Assembly: GCA_017438635.1 (NCBI GenBank)
Contig: JAFRUZ010000005.1
Location: 27,374 to 91,373, forward strand
From: Bacilli bacterium
GTDB taxonomy: Bacteria > Bacillota_I > Bacilli_A > RF39 > UBA660
DNA length: 64,000 nt
Direction of reading: 5' to 3'
Positions 25,994 to 34,839 of this stretch are shown here, piece by piece. Position numbers and translations under genes: made by a program. The notes beneath the pieces are model-generated. The model was not told where the DNA came from, ran no database searches, and was given only the letters and a program-made list of their open reading frames with translations. The first letter of the stretch is position 1. The number at the start of each line of letters is the position of its first letter.

Positions 25994-26509
25994 ATGAAAA
26001 ACATAATTTATAACAAAGAAAAACTAACTGAAAAAGAAATAGACGAAACAGTAATCAGAGTAAAAGCCTTAATTATAAATAGTAAGGATGAAATACTGCT
26101 AGGATATGCTTATAAAACATATCAATTCCCAGGAGGACATCTTGAAGGAAAAGAAACACTTGAAGAAGCTTTAAAAAGAGAAGTACGAGAAGAAACAGGA
26201 ATAGAAATAGACAATAAGAATATACAACCATTTGAAAAGATTACATATTATAGCAGCAATTATAGGGATACAGGGTTGAATAGAAAAAATGAGATATACT
26301 ATTATTTAATTAAAACTGATGAAAAACCAAATTATAATAACTTAAATTTAGATGAAAGAGAAATAAAAGGTAACTATGAATTAAAATATATTTCTATCGA
26401 AAACATAGAAAAAGTTTTAATAAATAGTATACCAGATCGCTCTATAAATAAAATTATTGTAGAAGAAATGATGGAGGTCTTAAATGAATTTAAAAAAAAT
26501 TATAGATAA
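25994..26509 (+). CDS. Nudix hydrolase 2
   Basis: 171 aa from the ATG at 25994, chosen because CAGGTGAG precedes it; the frame also has a GTG at 25979. Nudix box 'GGHLEGKETLEEALKREVREETG' is intact. It overlaps the next Nudix gene by 26 bp. Substrate cannot be deduced. Confidence 0.9.
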   Translation: MKNIIYNKEKLTEKEIDETVIRVKALIINSKDEILLGYAYKTYQFPGGHLEGKETLEEALKREVREETGIEIDNKNIQPFEKITYYSSNYRDTGLNRKNEIYYYLIKTDEKPNYNNLNLDEREIKGNYELKYISIENIEKVLINSIPDRSINKIIVEEMMEVLNEFKKNYR

Positions 26510-26972
26510 AAATGGTAATGAAATAATAATGCATACTCATATTGGAGTATATGGATTAGTAATAGAAGATGACAGAATTCTCTTAATAGATAAAGTAACT
26601 GGCCCTTACGATGGGTTATTAGATTTACCTGGAGGTTCATTTGAATTTGGTGAAACACCTGAAGAAGCACTAGAAAGAGAGTTTAAAGAAGAAGTAGGCA
26701 TAGATTTAAAAGAATATGAGCTATTTCATACAGGTTCTGTTATAGCAGATTGGAACTATAAAAATAAATTAATAAAAGTTCATCATATTGGAATATTCTA
26801 TAAAATAAATAAATATGAAGGAAAAATAAAAGAAAGTATAGAATTAGATAAACAAAATGATGATTCTCTTGGGGCAACTTTCCATAGTATAAAGGATTTA
26901 AAAAAGAAAAATCTTTCATTGATAACTATTTTAGAATTAGAAAAATTAGGTTATAATATAAGCGAAGATTAG
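26484..26972 (+). CDS. Nudix hydrolase 3
   Basis: 162 aa. Nudix box 'GGSFEFGETPEEALEREFKEEVG' intact. N-terminal 'IGVYGLVIEDDRILLIDK' is typical of small housekeeping Nudix enzymes. GGAGG within the preceding gene sets the start. Last gene of the cluster; argS has its own promoter. Confidence 0.9.
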   Translation: MNLKKIIDKNGNEIIMHTHIGVYGLVIEDDRILLIDKVTGPYDGLLDLPGGSFEFGETPEEALEREFKEEVGIDLKEYELFHTGSVIADWNYKNKLIKVHHIGIFYKINKYEGKIKESIELDKQNDDSLGATFHSIKDLKKKNLSLITILELEKLGYNISED

Positions 26973-26982
26973 CATTAAGTAA

Positions 26983-27011
26983 TTGACACACAATACTTTT
27001 TATGGTATGAT
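26983..27011 (+). promoter_or_regulatory. Promoter of argS
   Basis: Perfect -35 TTGACA, 17 bp, TATGAT preceded by TGG (extended -10). Confidence 0.75.
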
Positions 27012-27038
27012 ACAGCAAATTAAAAGGGTGATGCAAAT

Positions 27039-28724
27039 ATGATTAATTTTAAAGAAAAAATAAAAGAATTAATATTAGAAATATCAAATGATATTGGGGA
27101 CATTCAAGTAGTAAGACCTCCAAAAGAAGAAATGGGAGATTTTTGTGTTCCATGCTTTAATTTAAATATCGAAGGATTAAATAATCCTCACGAAAAAGCA
27201 GAATACTTAAAAGATAAAATAAAATTAGATGAAAAACTTATTTCAGATATGTCTGTTATAGGACCATATTTAAATTTTAAAGTTAATAAATCAGCTATGG
27301 CAGAAACTACTATTAATGAAATATTATCAAAAAAAGAAAAATATGGGTCATCAGAAGAAGGAGTAGGCAAAGATTTATTAATAGAACATACTTCAATAAA
27401 TCCAAATGCTTCACCTCATATTGGAAGAACAAGAAATAGTTTAATTGGAGATTTCTTAGTCAATTTATTCACATTCCAAGGCTATAAAGTAGAAAAGCAC
27501 TATCTTATAAACGATATTGGAAAACAAATTGCAATGCTACTAATTGGGGTTGAAGAAAAAACAGACGATTTATCAAACGTAACATTTAATGATATGTTAT
27601 CAATTTATATAGATATTAATCAAAAAGCTAAAGAAGACCCTAGTATAGAACAAAAAGCATTTAATTATTTAAACAAACTAGAAAGTGGAGATAAAGAAGT
27701 AATTCAAAAATTTAAACAATTAACAGATATTTGTGTCGAAGGCCAAAAAGCAATTTTTGATAAAATGAACATATCATGGGATGTTTTCACTCATGAATCT
27801 GACTTTGTATATGAAAAGACTACTGAAGTAGTTTTAGATAAATTAAAAAAATTAGGTAAGTTAAAAGAAGATGAAAACAAAAGATATTATGTTGATTTAT
27901 CAGGATATAATATACCTACTAAAAATCCAGTTTTAGTTTTAACTAGAGAGGATAAAACATCTTTATATCCTTTAAGGGATATTGCTTATACATTATATAA
28001 AGAAGAGTTAAATTCTGAAAACAATTACATAGTACTTGGAGAAGATCAAGAAGTTTACATGAAACAAATAGCAGCCGTAATGGACATTATGGGTTATAAT
28101 GCTCCGAAATTGGTATCATATAATTTTGTACTTTTAAATGGTGGTAAAATGGCCACTAGAGAAGGTAAGGTAGTTCTTCTTGAAGATTTCATTAATGAAA
28201 TGAAAGAAAGAATAAAAGAAGGATTTGATGAAAGAAATAGTCAATATGATGATGAAAAAGTATCATCTATTGCGGCTTCTTGTATAAAGTATAATATGCT
28301 TAATGTTAATAGAAAAAGAGATGTTAATTTTAATTTAGATGATGCAGTTAACTTCCAAGGAGATTCTGCTATGTATTTACTTTATAATTATGCAAGAATT
28401 TATTCTATTCTAGACAAATGTGAACAAGAACTAAATACAGATAAAGTAATATTTAAAGAAGAAATAGAACATTCATTAATCTCACATTTATATGACTTCA
28501 GTGAAGTAATAAAAAATGCTTGTAAAAATGAAGAATCAATTGGATTAACTAATTATTTACATGAATTAGCACAAAAATTCTCTAAATACTACAATATGGT
28601 GCCAATTCTAAAAGAAGAAGATGAAGAGTTAAAAACATCAAGAATAAAACTATTACAAAGTATTAAAATAGTATTAGAAAATGGTATGAATATATTAGGT
28701 ATTAAACCAGTTGAAAAATTATAA
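27039..28724 (+). CDS. argS: Arginyl-tRNA synthetase
   Basis: 561 aa. Class I synthetase. N-terminal Add-1 domain ('MGDFCVPCFNLN'), HIGH-type motif 'NPNASPHIGRTRN' (about 121-133), 'HYLINDIGKQIAML', 'LYPLRDIAYTLYKEE', 'VLLNGGKMATREGKVVLLED' in place of KMSKS, and a DALR anticodon-binding domain ('AMYLLYNYARIYSIL'). AAGGGTGAT sets the start. Confidence 0.97.
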   Translation: MINFKEKIKELILEISNDIGDIQVVRPPKEEMGDFCVPCFNLNIEGLNNPHEKAEYLKDKIKLDEKLISDMSVIGPYLNFKVNKSAMAETTINEILSKKEKYGSSEEGVGKDLLIEHTSINPNASPHIGRTRNSLIGDFLVNLFTFQGYKVEKHYLINDIGKQIAMLLIGVEEKTDDLSNVTFNDMLSIYIDINQKAKEDPSIEQKAFNYLNKLESGDKEVIQKFKQLTDICVEGQKAIFDKMNISWDVFTHESDFVYEKTTEVVLDKLKKLGKLKEDENKRYYVDLSGYNIPTKNPVLVLTREDKTSLYPLRDIAYTLYKEELNSENNYIVLGEDQEVYMKQIAAVMDIMGYNAPKLVSYNFVLLNGGKMATREGKVVLLEDFINEMKERIKEGFDERNSQYDDEKVSSIAASCIKYNMLNVNRKRDVNFNLDDAVNFQGDSAMYLLYNYARIYSILDKCEQELNTDKVIFKEEIEHSLISHLYDFSEVIKNACKNEESIGLTNYLHELAQKFSKYYNMVPILKEEDEELKTSRIKLLQSIKIVLENGMNILGIKPVEKL

Positions 28725-28728
28725 AAAT

Positions 28729-28758
28729 AAAAAAGCCATTCAAATGAATGGCTTTTTC
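28729..28758. terminator. Bidirectional terminator between argS and the ABC-2 operon
   Basis: AAAAAGCCATTC-AAAT-GAATGGCTTTTT, T-run on either strand. Confidence 0.9.
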
Positions 28759-29535
28759 TTATGATCCAGTACTACAGTATTTTCTAAGACCAAAATTAAA
28801 TATAAATTTACTTATAAAAAACATAATTATTGTAAGTATTGGCATAAATACATATAAAATATTATCTGTCCTTCCAGTTAAATAATCTATTGGATAATAA
28901 TTAACAAGTGTCACAGGAATAAAAATAGTAAAGAATACTCTAACAGCCTTTTTATATATTCCCATAGGATACTGACATACTTGTCTTGTACCATTAGTAA
29001 TAATATTAACAGCTTCAAGTCCTTGAATAGTTACAAAACATATTGTGGCTCCAATAATAAATATTGAAAAGATTACCACCATACAACCAATCACCATTAA
29101 AACAAGTAATAAGAGTTTATAAAATGTAAAATGACTAATTATTTTTATAGAACTATAAATAAATATAAATAATGATACAAGAACTCTTCCTATTTTTTCA
29201 TAACATATATCAGTTCCACATATTTGAATAAATAAATTTGCAGGTCTAATTAATAGTATATCAAAATTACCATTTATTATTATATGTGAGAAATGATCAA
29301 ATCCTCTTGCAAACAATTCTATTAAAGAAAAACCAAGCCATAGGGTAGAAAACCCAAGTAATAATTCATATGAATTGTAAATATCAAGAAGTTTAAACTT
29401 TAAAAATAAAGCATAAACTGTAAATAATTCTACAAACATAGCTAAAGTTTGTGAAATAATAGTCATTATAAATGAAGACTTGTACTCTAAACTTATTTTT
29501 AAATGAAGTGATAAATAATTCAAAAATAGTTTCAT
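28759..29535 (-). CDS. ABC-2 type exporter permease subunit (DUF990-like)
   Basis: 258 aa, six hydrophobic segments. The layout 'SLIELFARGFDHFSHIIINGNFDILLIRPAN' is typical of ABC2_membrane_6 (DUF990) permeases, which occur as adjacent pairs plus one ATPase. The motif 'G..D..L.RP' is conserved in the neighbour as 'GAVAYELCRPYD'. Exported substrate unknown. Last gene of the three-gene operon, 1 bp after the upstream permease gene. Confidence 0.85.
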   Translation of the reverse strand: MKLFLNYLSLHLKISLEYKSSFIMTIISQTLAMFVELFTVYALFLKFKLLDIYNSYELLLGFSTLWLGFSLIELFARGFDHFSHIIINGNFDILLIRPANLFIQICGTDICYEKIGRVLVSLFIFIYSSIKIISHFTFYKLLLLVLMVIGCMVVIFSIFIIGATICFVTIQGLEAVNIITNGTRQVCQYPMGIYKKAVRVFFTIFIPVTLVNYYPIDYLTGRTDNILYVFMPILTIIMFFISKFIFNFGLRKYCSTGS

Positions 29536-29536
29536 T

Positions 29537-30337
29537 TTATCCGCCTTGTATCGATACCTTTCTTAAAGCTATTTTCATTAATAATTTACCAATTGCAACT
29601 AATATTATTATCCAAATTATTTGAAGACCAATACTTTTTAAACCATATTCTATTCCAATATTTCCAGAGTATAATCTCTGTGATAAATCACTTATTAATC
29701 TAAATGGTAAATACTCCGTAATACTTAGAATAATTATAGGTAAGAGTGGAAGTGGAATATCAAGTCCTGAAAGAAGTGCTCCCACTGTACTGACAATACT
29801 TGTAATACCTTTATCTTGATATGTAAAAAAACTAATTGTTTGGACAATCATAACAATAGATACTATAATTATTGTTCCTAAGAACAAAGCTATTAAAAAT
29901 AGAACAAATGCTTCTATAGAAATAGGTAAAGTTAGATTATATGGTTTAGGTAAAAGAAATGCAAAAACTAACACAGGTAAACATCTTAAAAAACATGCTG
30001 CATATCGTTTAGATAAATGCTTTAAAAACCACCACCAATATAAATCATATGGTCTACATAATTCATATGCAACAGCACCATTTTTAATTTGATCCATTAT
30101 TTGATTATCTCTTAAAACAAATATTATTAGTGAAAAGAAAGCTTGATTAAGCCAAACATAACACATAAGTTCTTTAAAATTAATAGTATCAACGCTAGCA
30201 TGATTATAAAATGCTTGAAAAACAAAAGCGTATAATATTCCCCAAAAGAACTGTGTAGCAAGTCCTGCAAGTGCTGCTTCTTTATATTGCAGTCCTACTA
30301 AGAGTTCACTTTTGAAATAAGAGATATATGGTTTCAT
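29537..30337 (-). CDS. ABC-2 type exporter permease subunit
   Basis: 266 aa, six hydrophobic segments, paralogous to the next gene. 'YKEAALAGLATQFFWG' and 'IMDQIKNGAVAYELCRPYDLYWWWF' are the family's hallmark. It overlaps the ATPase gene by 4 bp, so the subunits are made in coupled fashion; the two permeases probably form a heterodimer. Confidence 0.88.
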   Translation of the reverse strand: MKPYISYFKSELLVGLQYKEAALAGLATQFFWGILYAFVFQAFYNHASVDTINFKELMCYVWLNQAFFSLIIFVLRDNQIMDQIKNGAVAYELCRPYDLYWWWFLKHLSKRYAACFLRCLPVLVFAFLLPKPYNLTLPISIEAFVLFLIALFLGTIIIVSIVMIVQTISFFTYQDKGITSIVSTVGALLSGLDIPLPLLPIIILSITEYLPFRLISDLSQRLYSGNIGIEYGLKSIGLQIIWIIILVAIGKLLMKIALRKVSIQGG

Positions 30338-31317
30338 AAATCATATTCTTCATAAAGTTTTATTATAATATCATCGATATTATCACTTAAGACATTAACA
30401 TCTTCAATTTCACATACTTTAGAATACTCTCTAATTATATTAGAAATATTATTGTTCTCAAGATTGACATTTAATAAAACTTTATTATTATTTTTCTCTA
30501 AAACTGTAACATCTTTTATTTTAGGAATACTCTCTAATTTCTTATGTATTATCTCAACTTTCTTTTCTTTACTGAATTTTTTCTTGATGTTATTAAGTGT
30601 ACCATCATATAGCTTTTTTCCATGACCAATTACTATAACTCTATTAGTAAGAGCTTCGATATCATTCATATCATGACTAGTTAATATGATAGTCACTTTT
30701 TTCTTTTTGTTTATTTCTTTGATGAATTTCCTTACTGCAGCCTTAGATATTGCATCTAATCCAATAGTAGGCTCATCTAAAAATAAAATTTTAGGATTGT
30801 GAAGTAATGATGCGGCAATTTCGCAGCGCATTCTCTGTCCCAGACTAAGTTGCCTAACTGGCATTTTTAAAAAATCTTTTAAACTAAGAAGTTCTACAAG
30901 TTCATCTTTTGTTTTTTGATATTCTTTATCTTTTATTTTATAAATATCTTTTAAAAGAAGAAAAGAATCTTCCACAGGTATATCCCACCATAGTTGGCTC
31001 TTTTGTCCAAAGACCACTCCTATATTCTTGACATATTTAACTCTGTCATTAAATGGATTAAGTTTATCTACTACAATAGTACCACTATCAGGTTTTAGAA
31101 TTCCCGTAAGCATTTTTATAGTAGTAGATTTCCCAGCGCCATTTGGGCCTATGTAAGCAACAATTTCACCTTTTTTTATTTCAAATGAAATGTCATCTAC
31201 CGCTTTAATCTCTTTATAATTTCTTTTAATTAGGGATTTAAAAGCATTTATAAGGCCACTATCTCTTTGTAACACCTTAAATGTTTTATTTAAGTTTTTA
31301 ACAACAATAAAACTCAT
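30334..31317 (-). CDS. ABC-2 type exporter ATPase subunit
   Basis: 327 aa. 'MSFIVVKNLNKTFKV' start, Walker A 'GPNGAGKSTTIKMLTGIL', 'FGQKSQLWWDIPVEDSF' Q-loop typical of the DUF990-partner ATPases, signature 'LSLGQRMRCEIAASLL', Walker B 'ILFLDEPTIGLD', switch 'TSHDMNDIE'. The start at 31317 is preferred to a 36-residue longer frame because ATTAGGAGGAAGT lies directly before it and the extension is unlike the family. Confidence 0.93.
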   Translation of the reverse strand: MSFIVVKNLNKTFKVLQRDSGLINAFKSLIKRNYKEIKAVDDISFEIKKGEIVAYIGPNGAGKSTTIKMLTGILKPDSGTIVVDKLNPFNDRVKYVKNIGVVFGQKSQLWWDIPVEDSFLLLKDIYKIKDKEYQKTKDELVELLSLKDFLKMPVRQLSLGQRMRCEIAASLLHNPKILFLDEPTIGLDAISKAAVRKFIKEINKKKKVTIILTSHDMNDIEALTNRVIVIGHGKKLYDGTLNNIKKKFSKEKKVEIIHKKLESIPKIKDVTVLEKNNNKVLLNVNLENNNISNIIREYSKVCEIEDVNVLSDNIDDIIIKLYEEYDL

Positions 31318-31402
31318 ACTTCCTCCTAATCTGACATTCAAAAAAACTAAGGGACTAAATCTATCCTCCTTTCCTACAACACAAAAAACCACATTTCCAT
31401 GT

Positions 31403-31430
31403 AGTATACCCTTATCATGCATCAATGCAA
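31403..31430 (-). promoter_or_regulatory. Promoter of the ABC-2 operon
   Basis: On the minus strand: TTGCAT, 16 bp, TATACT, giving an approximately 80-nt leader with a second G-rich block (AAAGGAGGAT) before the real Shine-Dalgarno. Confidence 0.5.
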
Positions 31431-31501
31431 AAATTTTTCAAAACGTCAAAATTAATAATACAACACATTTTTTTATTTTGCAAGAAAAAATAAAAAAAAT
31501 G

Positions 31502-31530
31502 TTGACAAATGTGGAAAAAAGGTGTAATGT
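31502..31530 (+). promoter_or_regulatory. Promoter of the 36-aa micro-ORF
   Basis: TTGACA, 17 bp, TAATGT. It lies inside a longer open frame starting at 31478, which is therefore not used. Confidence 0.6.
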
Positions 31531-31561
31531 TACTATCAATAAATTGAAAAGAGGTGGGTGT

Positions 31562-31672
31562 ATGAGAAAATCTATTAATAAATTAGATTACGATTTTTAC
31601 ATTAAAACACTAATTCGCCCTTTATCAAGATTTGATAAATTTTATTTAATGTCTAAAAATGATGCTAAGTAG
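31562..31672 (+). CDS. 36-aa basic microprotein
   Basis: Own promoter, AGAGGTGG ribosome binding site and a GC-rich terminator starting within its last codons. The peptide begins MRKSINKLDYDFYIKTL and is Lys/Arg/aromatic-rich with no membrane segment. No homologue recognised. It stands as a complete mini transcription unit before rel; it could be a free microprotein or a leader peptide controlling read-through into rel. Confidence 0.5.
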   Translation: MRKSINKLDYDFYIKTLIRPLSRFDKFYLMSKNDAK

Positions 31673-31701
31673 CCCATCGGGGCATAGTGTCATTTTTTTT
31701 A
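31656..31701 (+). terminator. Strong terminator after the microprotein
   Basis: AAAATGA pairs with TCATTTT, then TGCTA with TAGTG, with GCCC/GGGC at the top and T8 following. It overlaps the last codons of the micro-ORF, so ribosomes finishing the ORF would disturb the stem. Confidence 0.8.
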
Positions 31702-31720
31702 TTATAAAAAAGGAGGGTAT

Positions 31721-33163
31721 ATGGAAGTAGAAGAATTAAAAGAAAGATTATTTAACAACCTAAGTAATTATACACAAGAAGAAAAAACTGAAATAGAAAA
31801 AGCTTATGAATTAGCAAAAAATCTTCATAGTAAACAGTATAGACAAAGTGGTGAACCATACATAACACATCCTATTGAAGTAGCTATAATTCTTTCAGAA
31901 ATGAAAGCTGATAAAGACACTATTTGTGCTGGATTGTTACATGATACAGTAGAAGATACCGACATAACATTAAATGAAATAGAAAAAATGTTTAATAAAG
32001 ATGTAGCTATTCTAGTAGATGGAGTAACGAAAATAAGTAAATTAAACTTTTCTAGCAAACAAGACAGAAGTTTAGCAAATACTAGAAAAATAATTGCCAG
32101 TTTAACAGAAGATGTAAGGATAATCATTGTAAAGTTAGCAGATCGTCTTCACAATATGAGGACTTTACAATATAAAACAGAATTTAAGCAAAAAGAAAAT
32201 GCTCTAGAGACTATGGAAATATTTGTGCCACTTGCATACTATATTGGGGCTTATAGAATCAAAAATGAACTTGAAGATCTATCACTTAAATATTTAAAAC
32301 CAGAAGAGTACAAAAAAGCAGAAGAAACACATCTAATGGTCCAAGAAGACAGTAAAAAGTGCCTTGAAGAAATGTTATTTAATATACATACAATACTAAA
32401 TGACAATAATATTCCCAATGAAATAAAATCAAGGACAAAAAACATTTATGGTTTATACAAAAAACTAAGTGAAGGTAATAAACTTGAAGATATACATGAT
32501 CTATTATCATTAAAAATAATGGTAGATGAAATAAATAGTTGTTATTTAACCTTAGGTCTAGTACATAGCAAGTATAATCCGATAAATTATAGATTTAAAG
32601 ACTATATTTGTAATCCAAAGACTAATATGTACCAATCACTTCACACAACAGTTTTTGGAGAAGATGATAGATTAGTTCAAACACAAATAAGAACATTTGA
32701 TATGGACGAAATAGCATCATATGGATTAACGTCTTACTGGCATCAAAATAAAGATGCTGCCAGAGAAAAAATGCAACATGATTTAAAGGAAAAGTATCAG
32801 TTTTTTAAATCATTAACAGAAATAAATACAACTTTTGGAGATAATCAAGAGTTTATCACTCAAATAAAAAGGGAATTATTCACAGACAAAATATATGTAT
32901 ATACGACAAAAGGAGACGTAATAGAATTGCCAATAGGGGCAACACCTATAGACTTTGCTTATAGAATACATACTGATATTGGTAATTCAATGATTGGTGC
33001 AATCGTAAATGATGATAAAGTATCCATATACGATGAATTACATAATAAAGATAGAGTAAGAATCATAACCAGCAGTGTAAGTATGGGACCAGGAAAAGAT
33101 TGGGAAGAAAATGCTAAAACAACGAATGCTAAAAAGAAAATAAGAGAATTTAATAGAAAGTAG
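31721..33163 (+). CDS. Short Rel-type (p)ppGpp hydrolase with altered synthetase site
   Basis: 480 aa, against about 730 for full Rel. The HD hydrolase domain is intact ('YITHPIEVA', 'LLHDTVEDTDIT', 'RLHNMRTL'). The synthetase domain is recognisable ('DLLSLKIMV', 'YRFKDYICNPKTNMYQSLHTT') but the catalytic Glu of the E-x-Q-I-R-T motif is Gln320 ('QTQIRT') and the usual 'IRV' Arg is Lys. A TGS domain ends the protein ('IYVYTTKGDVIELPIGATPIDFA'); helical, zinc-finger and ACT domains are missing. It is therefore predicted to degrade rather than make (p)ppGpp. Heads a possible long operon. Confidence 0.88.
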   Translation: MEVEELKERLFNNLSNYTQEEKTEIEKAYELAKNLHSKQYRQSGEPYITHPIEVAIILSEMKADKDTICAGLLHDTVEDTDITLNEIEKMFNKDVAILVDGVTKISKLNFSSKQDRSLANTRKIIASLTEDVRIIIVKLADRLHNMRTLQYKTEFKQKENALETMEIFVPLAYYIGAYRIKNELEDLSLKYLKPEEYKKAEETHLMVQEDSKKCLEEMLFNIHTILNDNNIPNEIKSRTKNIYGLYKKLSEGNKLEDIHDLLSLKIMVDEINSCYLTLGLVHSKYNPINYRFKDYICNPKTNMYQSLHTTVFGEDDRLVQTQIRTFDMDEIASYGLTSYWHQNKDAAREKMQHDLKEKYQFFKSLTEINTTFGDNQEFITQIKRELFTDKIYVYTTKGDVIELPIGATPIDFAYRIHTDIGNSMIGAIVNDDKVSIYDELHNKDRVRIITSSVSMGPGKDWEENAKTTNAKKKIREFNRK

Positions 33164-33173
33164 GGGGTACCTA

Positions 33174-34442
33174 GTGAAAAGATTATGTGATGAATTAAAC
33201 GTTGATAAAAGTATAAAAAAAGTAAATGCTACTAGCATAGAAGATGCAATAATAAAAACTTATAGTTGCAATGAGTATAACTTTTATCTAAATTCTGAAT
33301 TAATAGATGTTAATAATAGATTTAGAATATTTAATTTCAATGGTATAGATTATATATGTAAAAAATCAAATCTTAAAGATACAAAAAATGAGATTAAACT
33401 AGCATCAAAAGCACAATCTCTTATCGACAATACTAAAGTTGATAATTATACTGTTAAAGTCATTATGCCTAAAGTTTTTGAAATTGATGGTGATTGTTAC
33501 ATAGTAACAGAGTTTAAGGGTGATAGTTTACAAGAGTTATCATATCATAATGCTAATACAAAACTATTTACAGAAGAAACACTTTTCAATATTTTAGATA
33601 GACTTATGAAAGTAGGTATAGTATATAGAGGTTTTTTACCTAGAAATACTATTTTAAAAGACAATGTTATCTATTTGCTTGATTGGGAAGACACCATACT
33701 TTTTCCAAATGTTAATGAAACAGGTATTAACATATTGTGGTTAACAAATTTTTTATTAAATTGGAGTTATTTGTATGATGCATCAATACTTAAAAATAAA
33801 ATAAAGACTAGTAATATTACATTTAAAGAAGAACCAGATTTATTAAAATATGAAATAAAATTTGCTTCATGGGCAAAACTTTCGTTACATAAAAAAAGAC
33901 TAAGAAAGAAAATAATAGATACAGTTTTATTTGCAGAAAAAAAATTATCTCACAATTATAAAGAAGAATTTGCTATAATGCCAAATGGTATGGCCCATTT
34001 AGTCTCTGATTTATTTAATTCAGACATAGACGTTTTATTTGACATATCTAGTTTCGTCATAAGGCAAAACAATGAAGAAAAGTATTATGAAGCAATAAGA
34101 TTTTTAAGTTCTTTAATCATAAAACAGTATTATGATCACAAAAATATCCATAAATACGCATTGATAATTATTTTAATGATTTTTGAACTAGCCTCAAAAG
34201 AGAATATTAATAGTATTACAATACCTAAAAAATTTATAAGCGAAGATGAATTCATTAATAACAAAAGTATTATGTCTTTCAAGTTAGTAAAAGAATATCT
34301 ATATAAATCTCATAAAAGTTTTGAAAAACAATTAGAAATAACAATTGGGAATTTAATTAAAAATTATAATGGCACTACAGTAAAGACAGAAAACATAAGT
34401 GACTTAGCAAATTATTTGTTATCTTTTAAAGAAGAGGATTGA
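33174..34442 (+). CDS. Kinase-fold pseudoenzyme, first gene of the unknown operon
   Basis: 422 aa, GTG start after AGGGGGT. The middle resembles aminoglycoside-phosphotransferase/protein-kinase folds: a hinge-like 'CYIVTEFKGDSLQEL', then 'VYRGFLPRNTILKDNVIYLLDWEDT' (150-175), matching the pattern HxDxxPxN...hDWE. The catalytic Asp of HxD is Gly153; the metal-binding Asp of DW(E) and the Asn are kept. The C-terminal 180 residues are helical and unlike known families. It is most likely a pseudokinase or a nucleotide-binding regulator. Starts 10 bp after rel. Confidence 0.5.
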   Translation: MKRLCDELNVDKSIKKVNATSIEDAIIKTYSCNEYNFYLNSELIDVNNRFRIFNFNGIDYICKKSNLKDTKNEIKLASKAQSLIDNTKVDNYTVKVIMPKVFEIDGDCYIVTEFKGDSLQELSYHNANTKLFTEETLFNILDRLMKVGIVYRGFLPRNTILKDNVIYLLDWEDTILFPNVNETGINILWLTNFLLNWSYLYDASILKNKIKTSNITFKEEPDLLKYEIKFASWAKLSLHKKRLRKKIIDTVLFAEKKLSHNYKEEFAIMPNGMAHLVSDLFNSDIDVLFDISSFVIRQNNEEKYYEAIRFLSSLIIKQYYDHKNIHKYALIIILMIFELASKENINSITIPKKFISEDEFINNKSIMSFKLVKEYLYKSHKSFEKQLEITIGNLIKNYNGTTVKTENISDLANYLLSFKEED

Positions 34443-34446
34443 TAAT

Positions 34447-34833
34447 ATGAGTGAAATAATATATAAAGATAAGTATTTTCAAGTAGTACAAACAGAGGAA
34501 TACCCAAATGTTCCAGGTTGCTACACAATTATAGAAGTTGACAATGATATAAGCGCAGATAAAACTAAATCTTTAGCAGTTTTAGAGAAAAAAATAAGGG
34601 ATAAATTAGCAGAGCTAAACATTGATTTAGTAGGAATATATAAACAAGAAAAAGAAAATAACTTAAATGTAATAATTATTCCTTATCATATTGATAGGCT
34701 TCAAGAATTAAATATTAATCCAGATGAGTATCAACCATATATAGAAAAGTATTTAACTAGTTACGACAATGATAATAGTAATAAAGCTATTTATTATGCT
34801 AAAGAAATGAAGGAACATTTAGAAAAGAGTTGA
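34447..34833 (+). CDS. HIT-like protein without catalytic histidine
   Basis: 128 aa. It aligns with the next protein: 'VVQTEEYPNVPGCYTIIE' against 'IIRQDAQYPLPGFYIIA', and 'NNLNVIIIPYH' against 'SSVHFWVMPIY'. That is the HIT fold core, but the nucleophile His is replaced (Asn-Val-Ile-Ile), so it is a probable non-catalytic partner. 4 bp after the kinase-like gene and 6 bp before the next. Confidence 0.5.
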   Translation: MSEIIYKDKYFQVVQTEEYPNVPGCYTIIEVDNDISADKTKSLAVLEKKIRDKLAELNIDLVGIYKQEKENNLNVIIIPYHIDRLQELNINPDEYQPYIEKYLTSYDNDNSNKAIYYAKEMKEHLEKS

Positions 34834-34839
34834 TAAATA

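Noticed and set aside
31389..31406. Attenuator hairpin (minus strand CTACAT-GGAA-ATGTGG plus T6) before the ABC-2 operon
   Set aside because: It overlaps the predicted -10 box and start site, so it would not be transcribed whole.
31318..31425. 36-residue N-terminal extension of the ABC-2 ATPase
   Set aside because: A strong ribosome binding site lies directly before the internal ATG at 31317 and the extension includes the likely leader; unlike the family.
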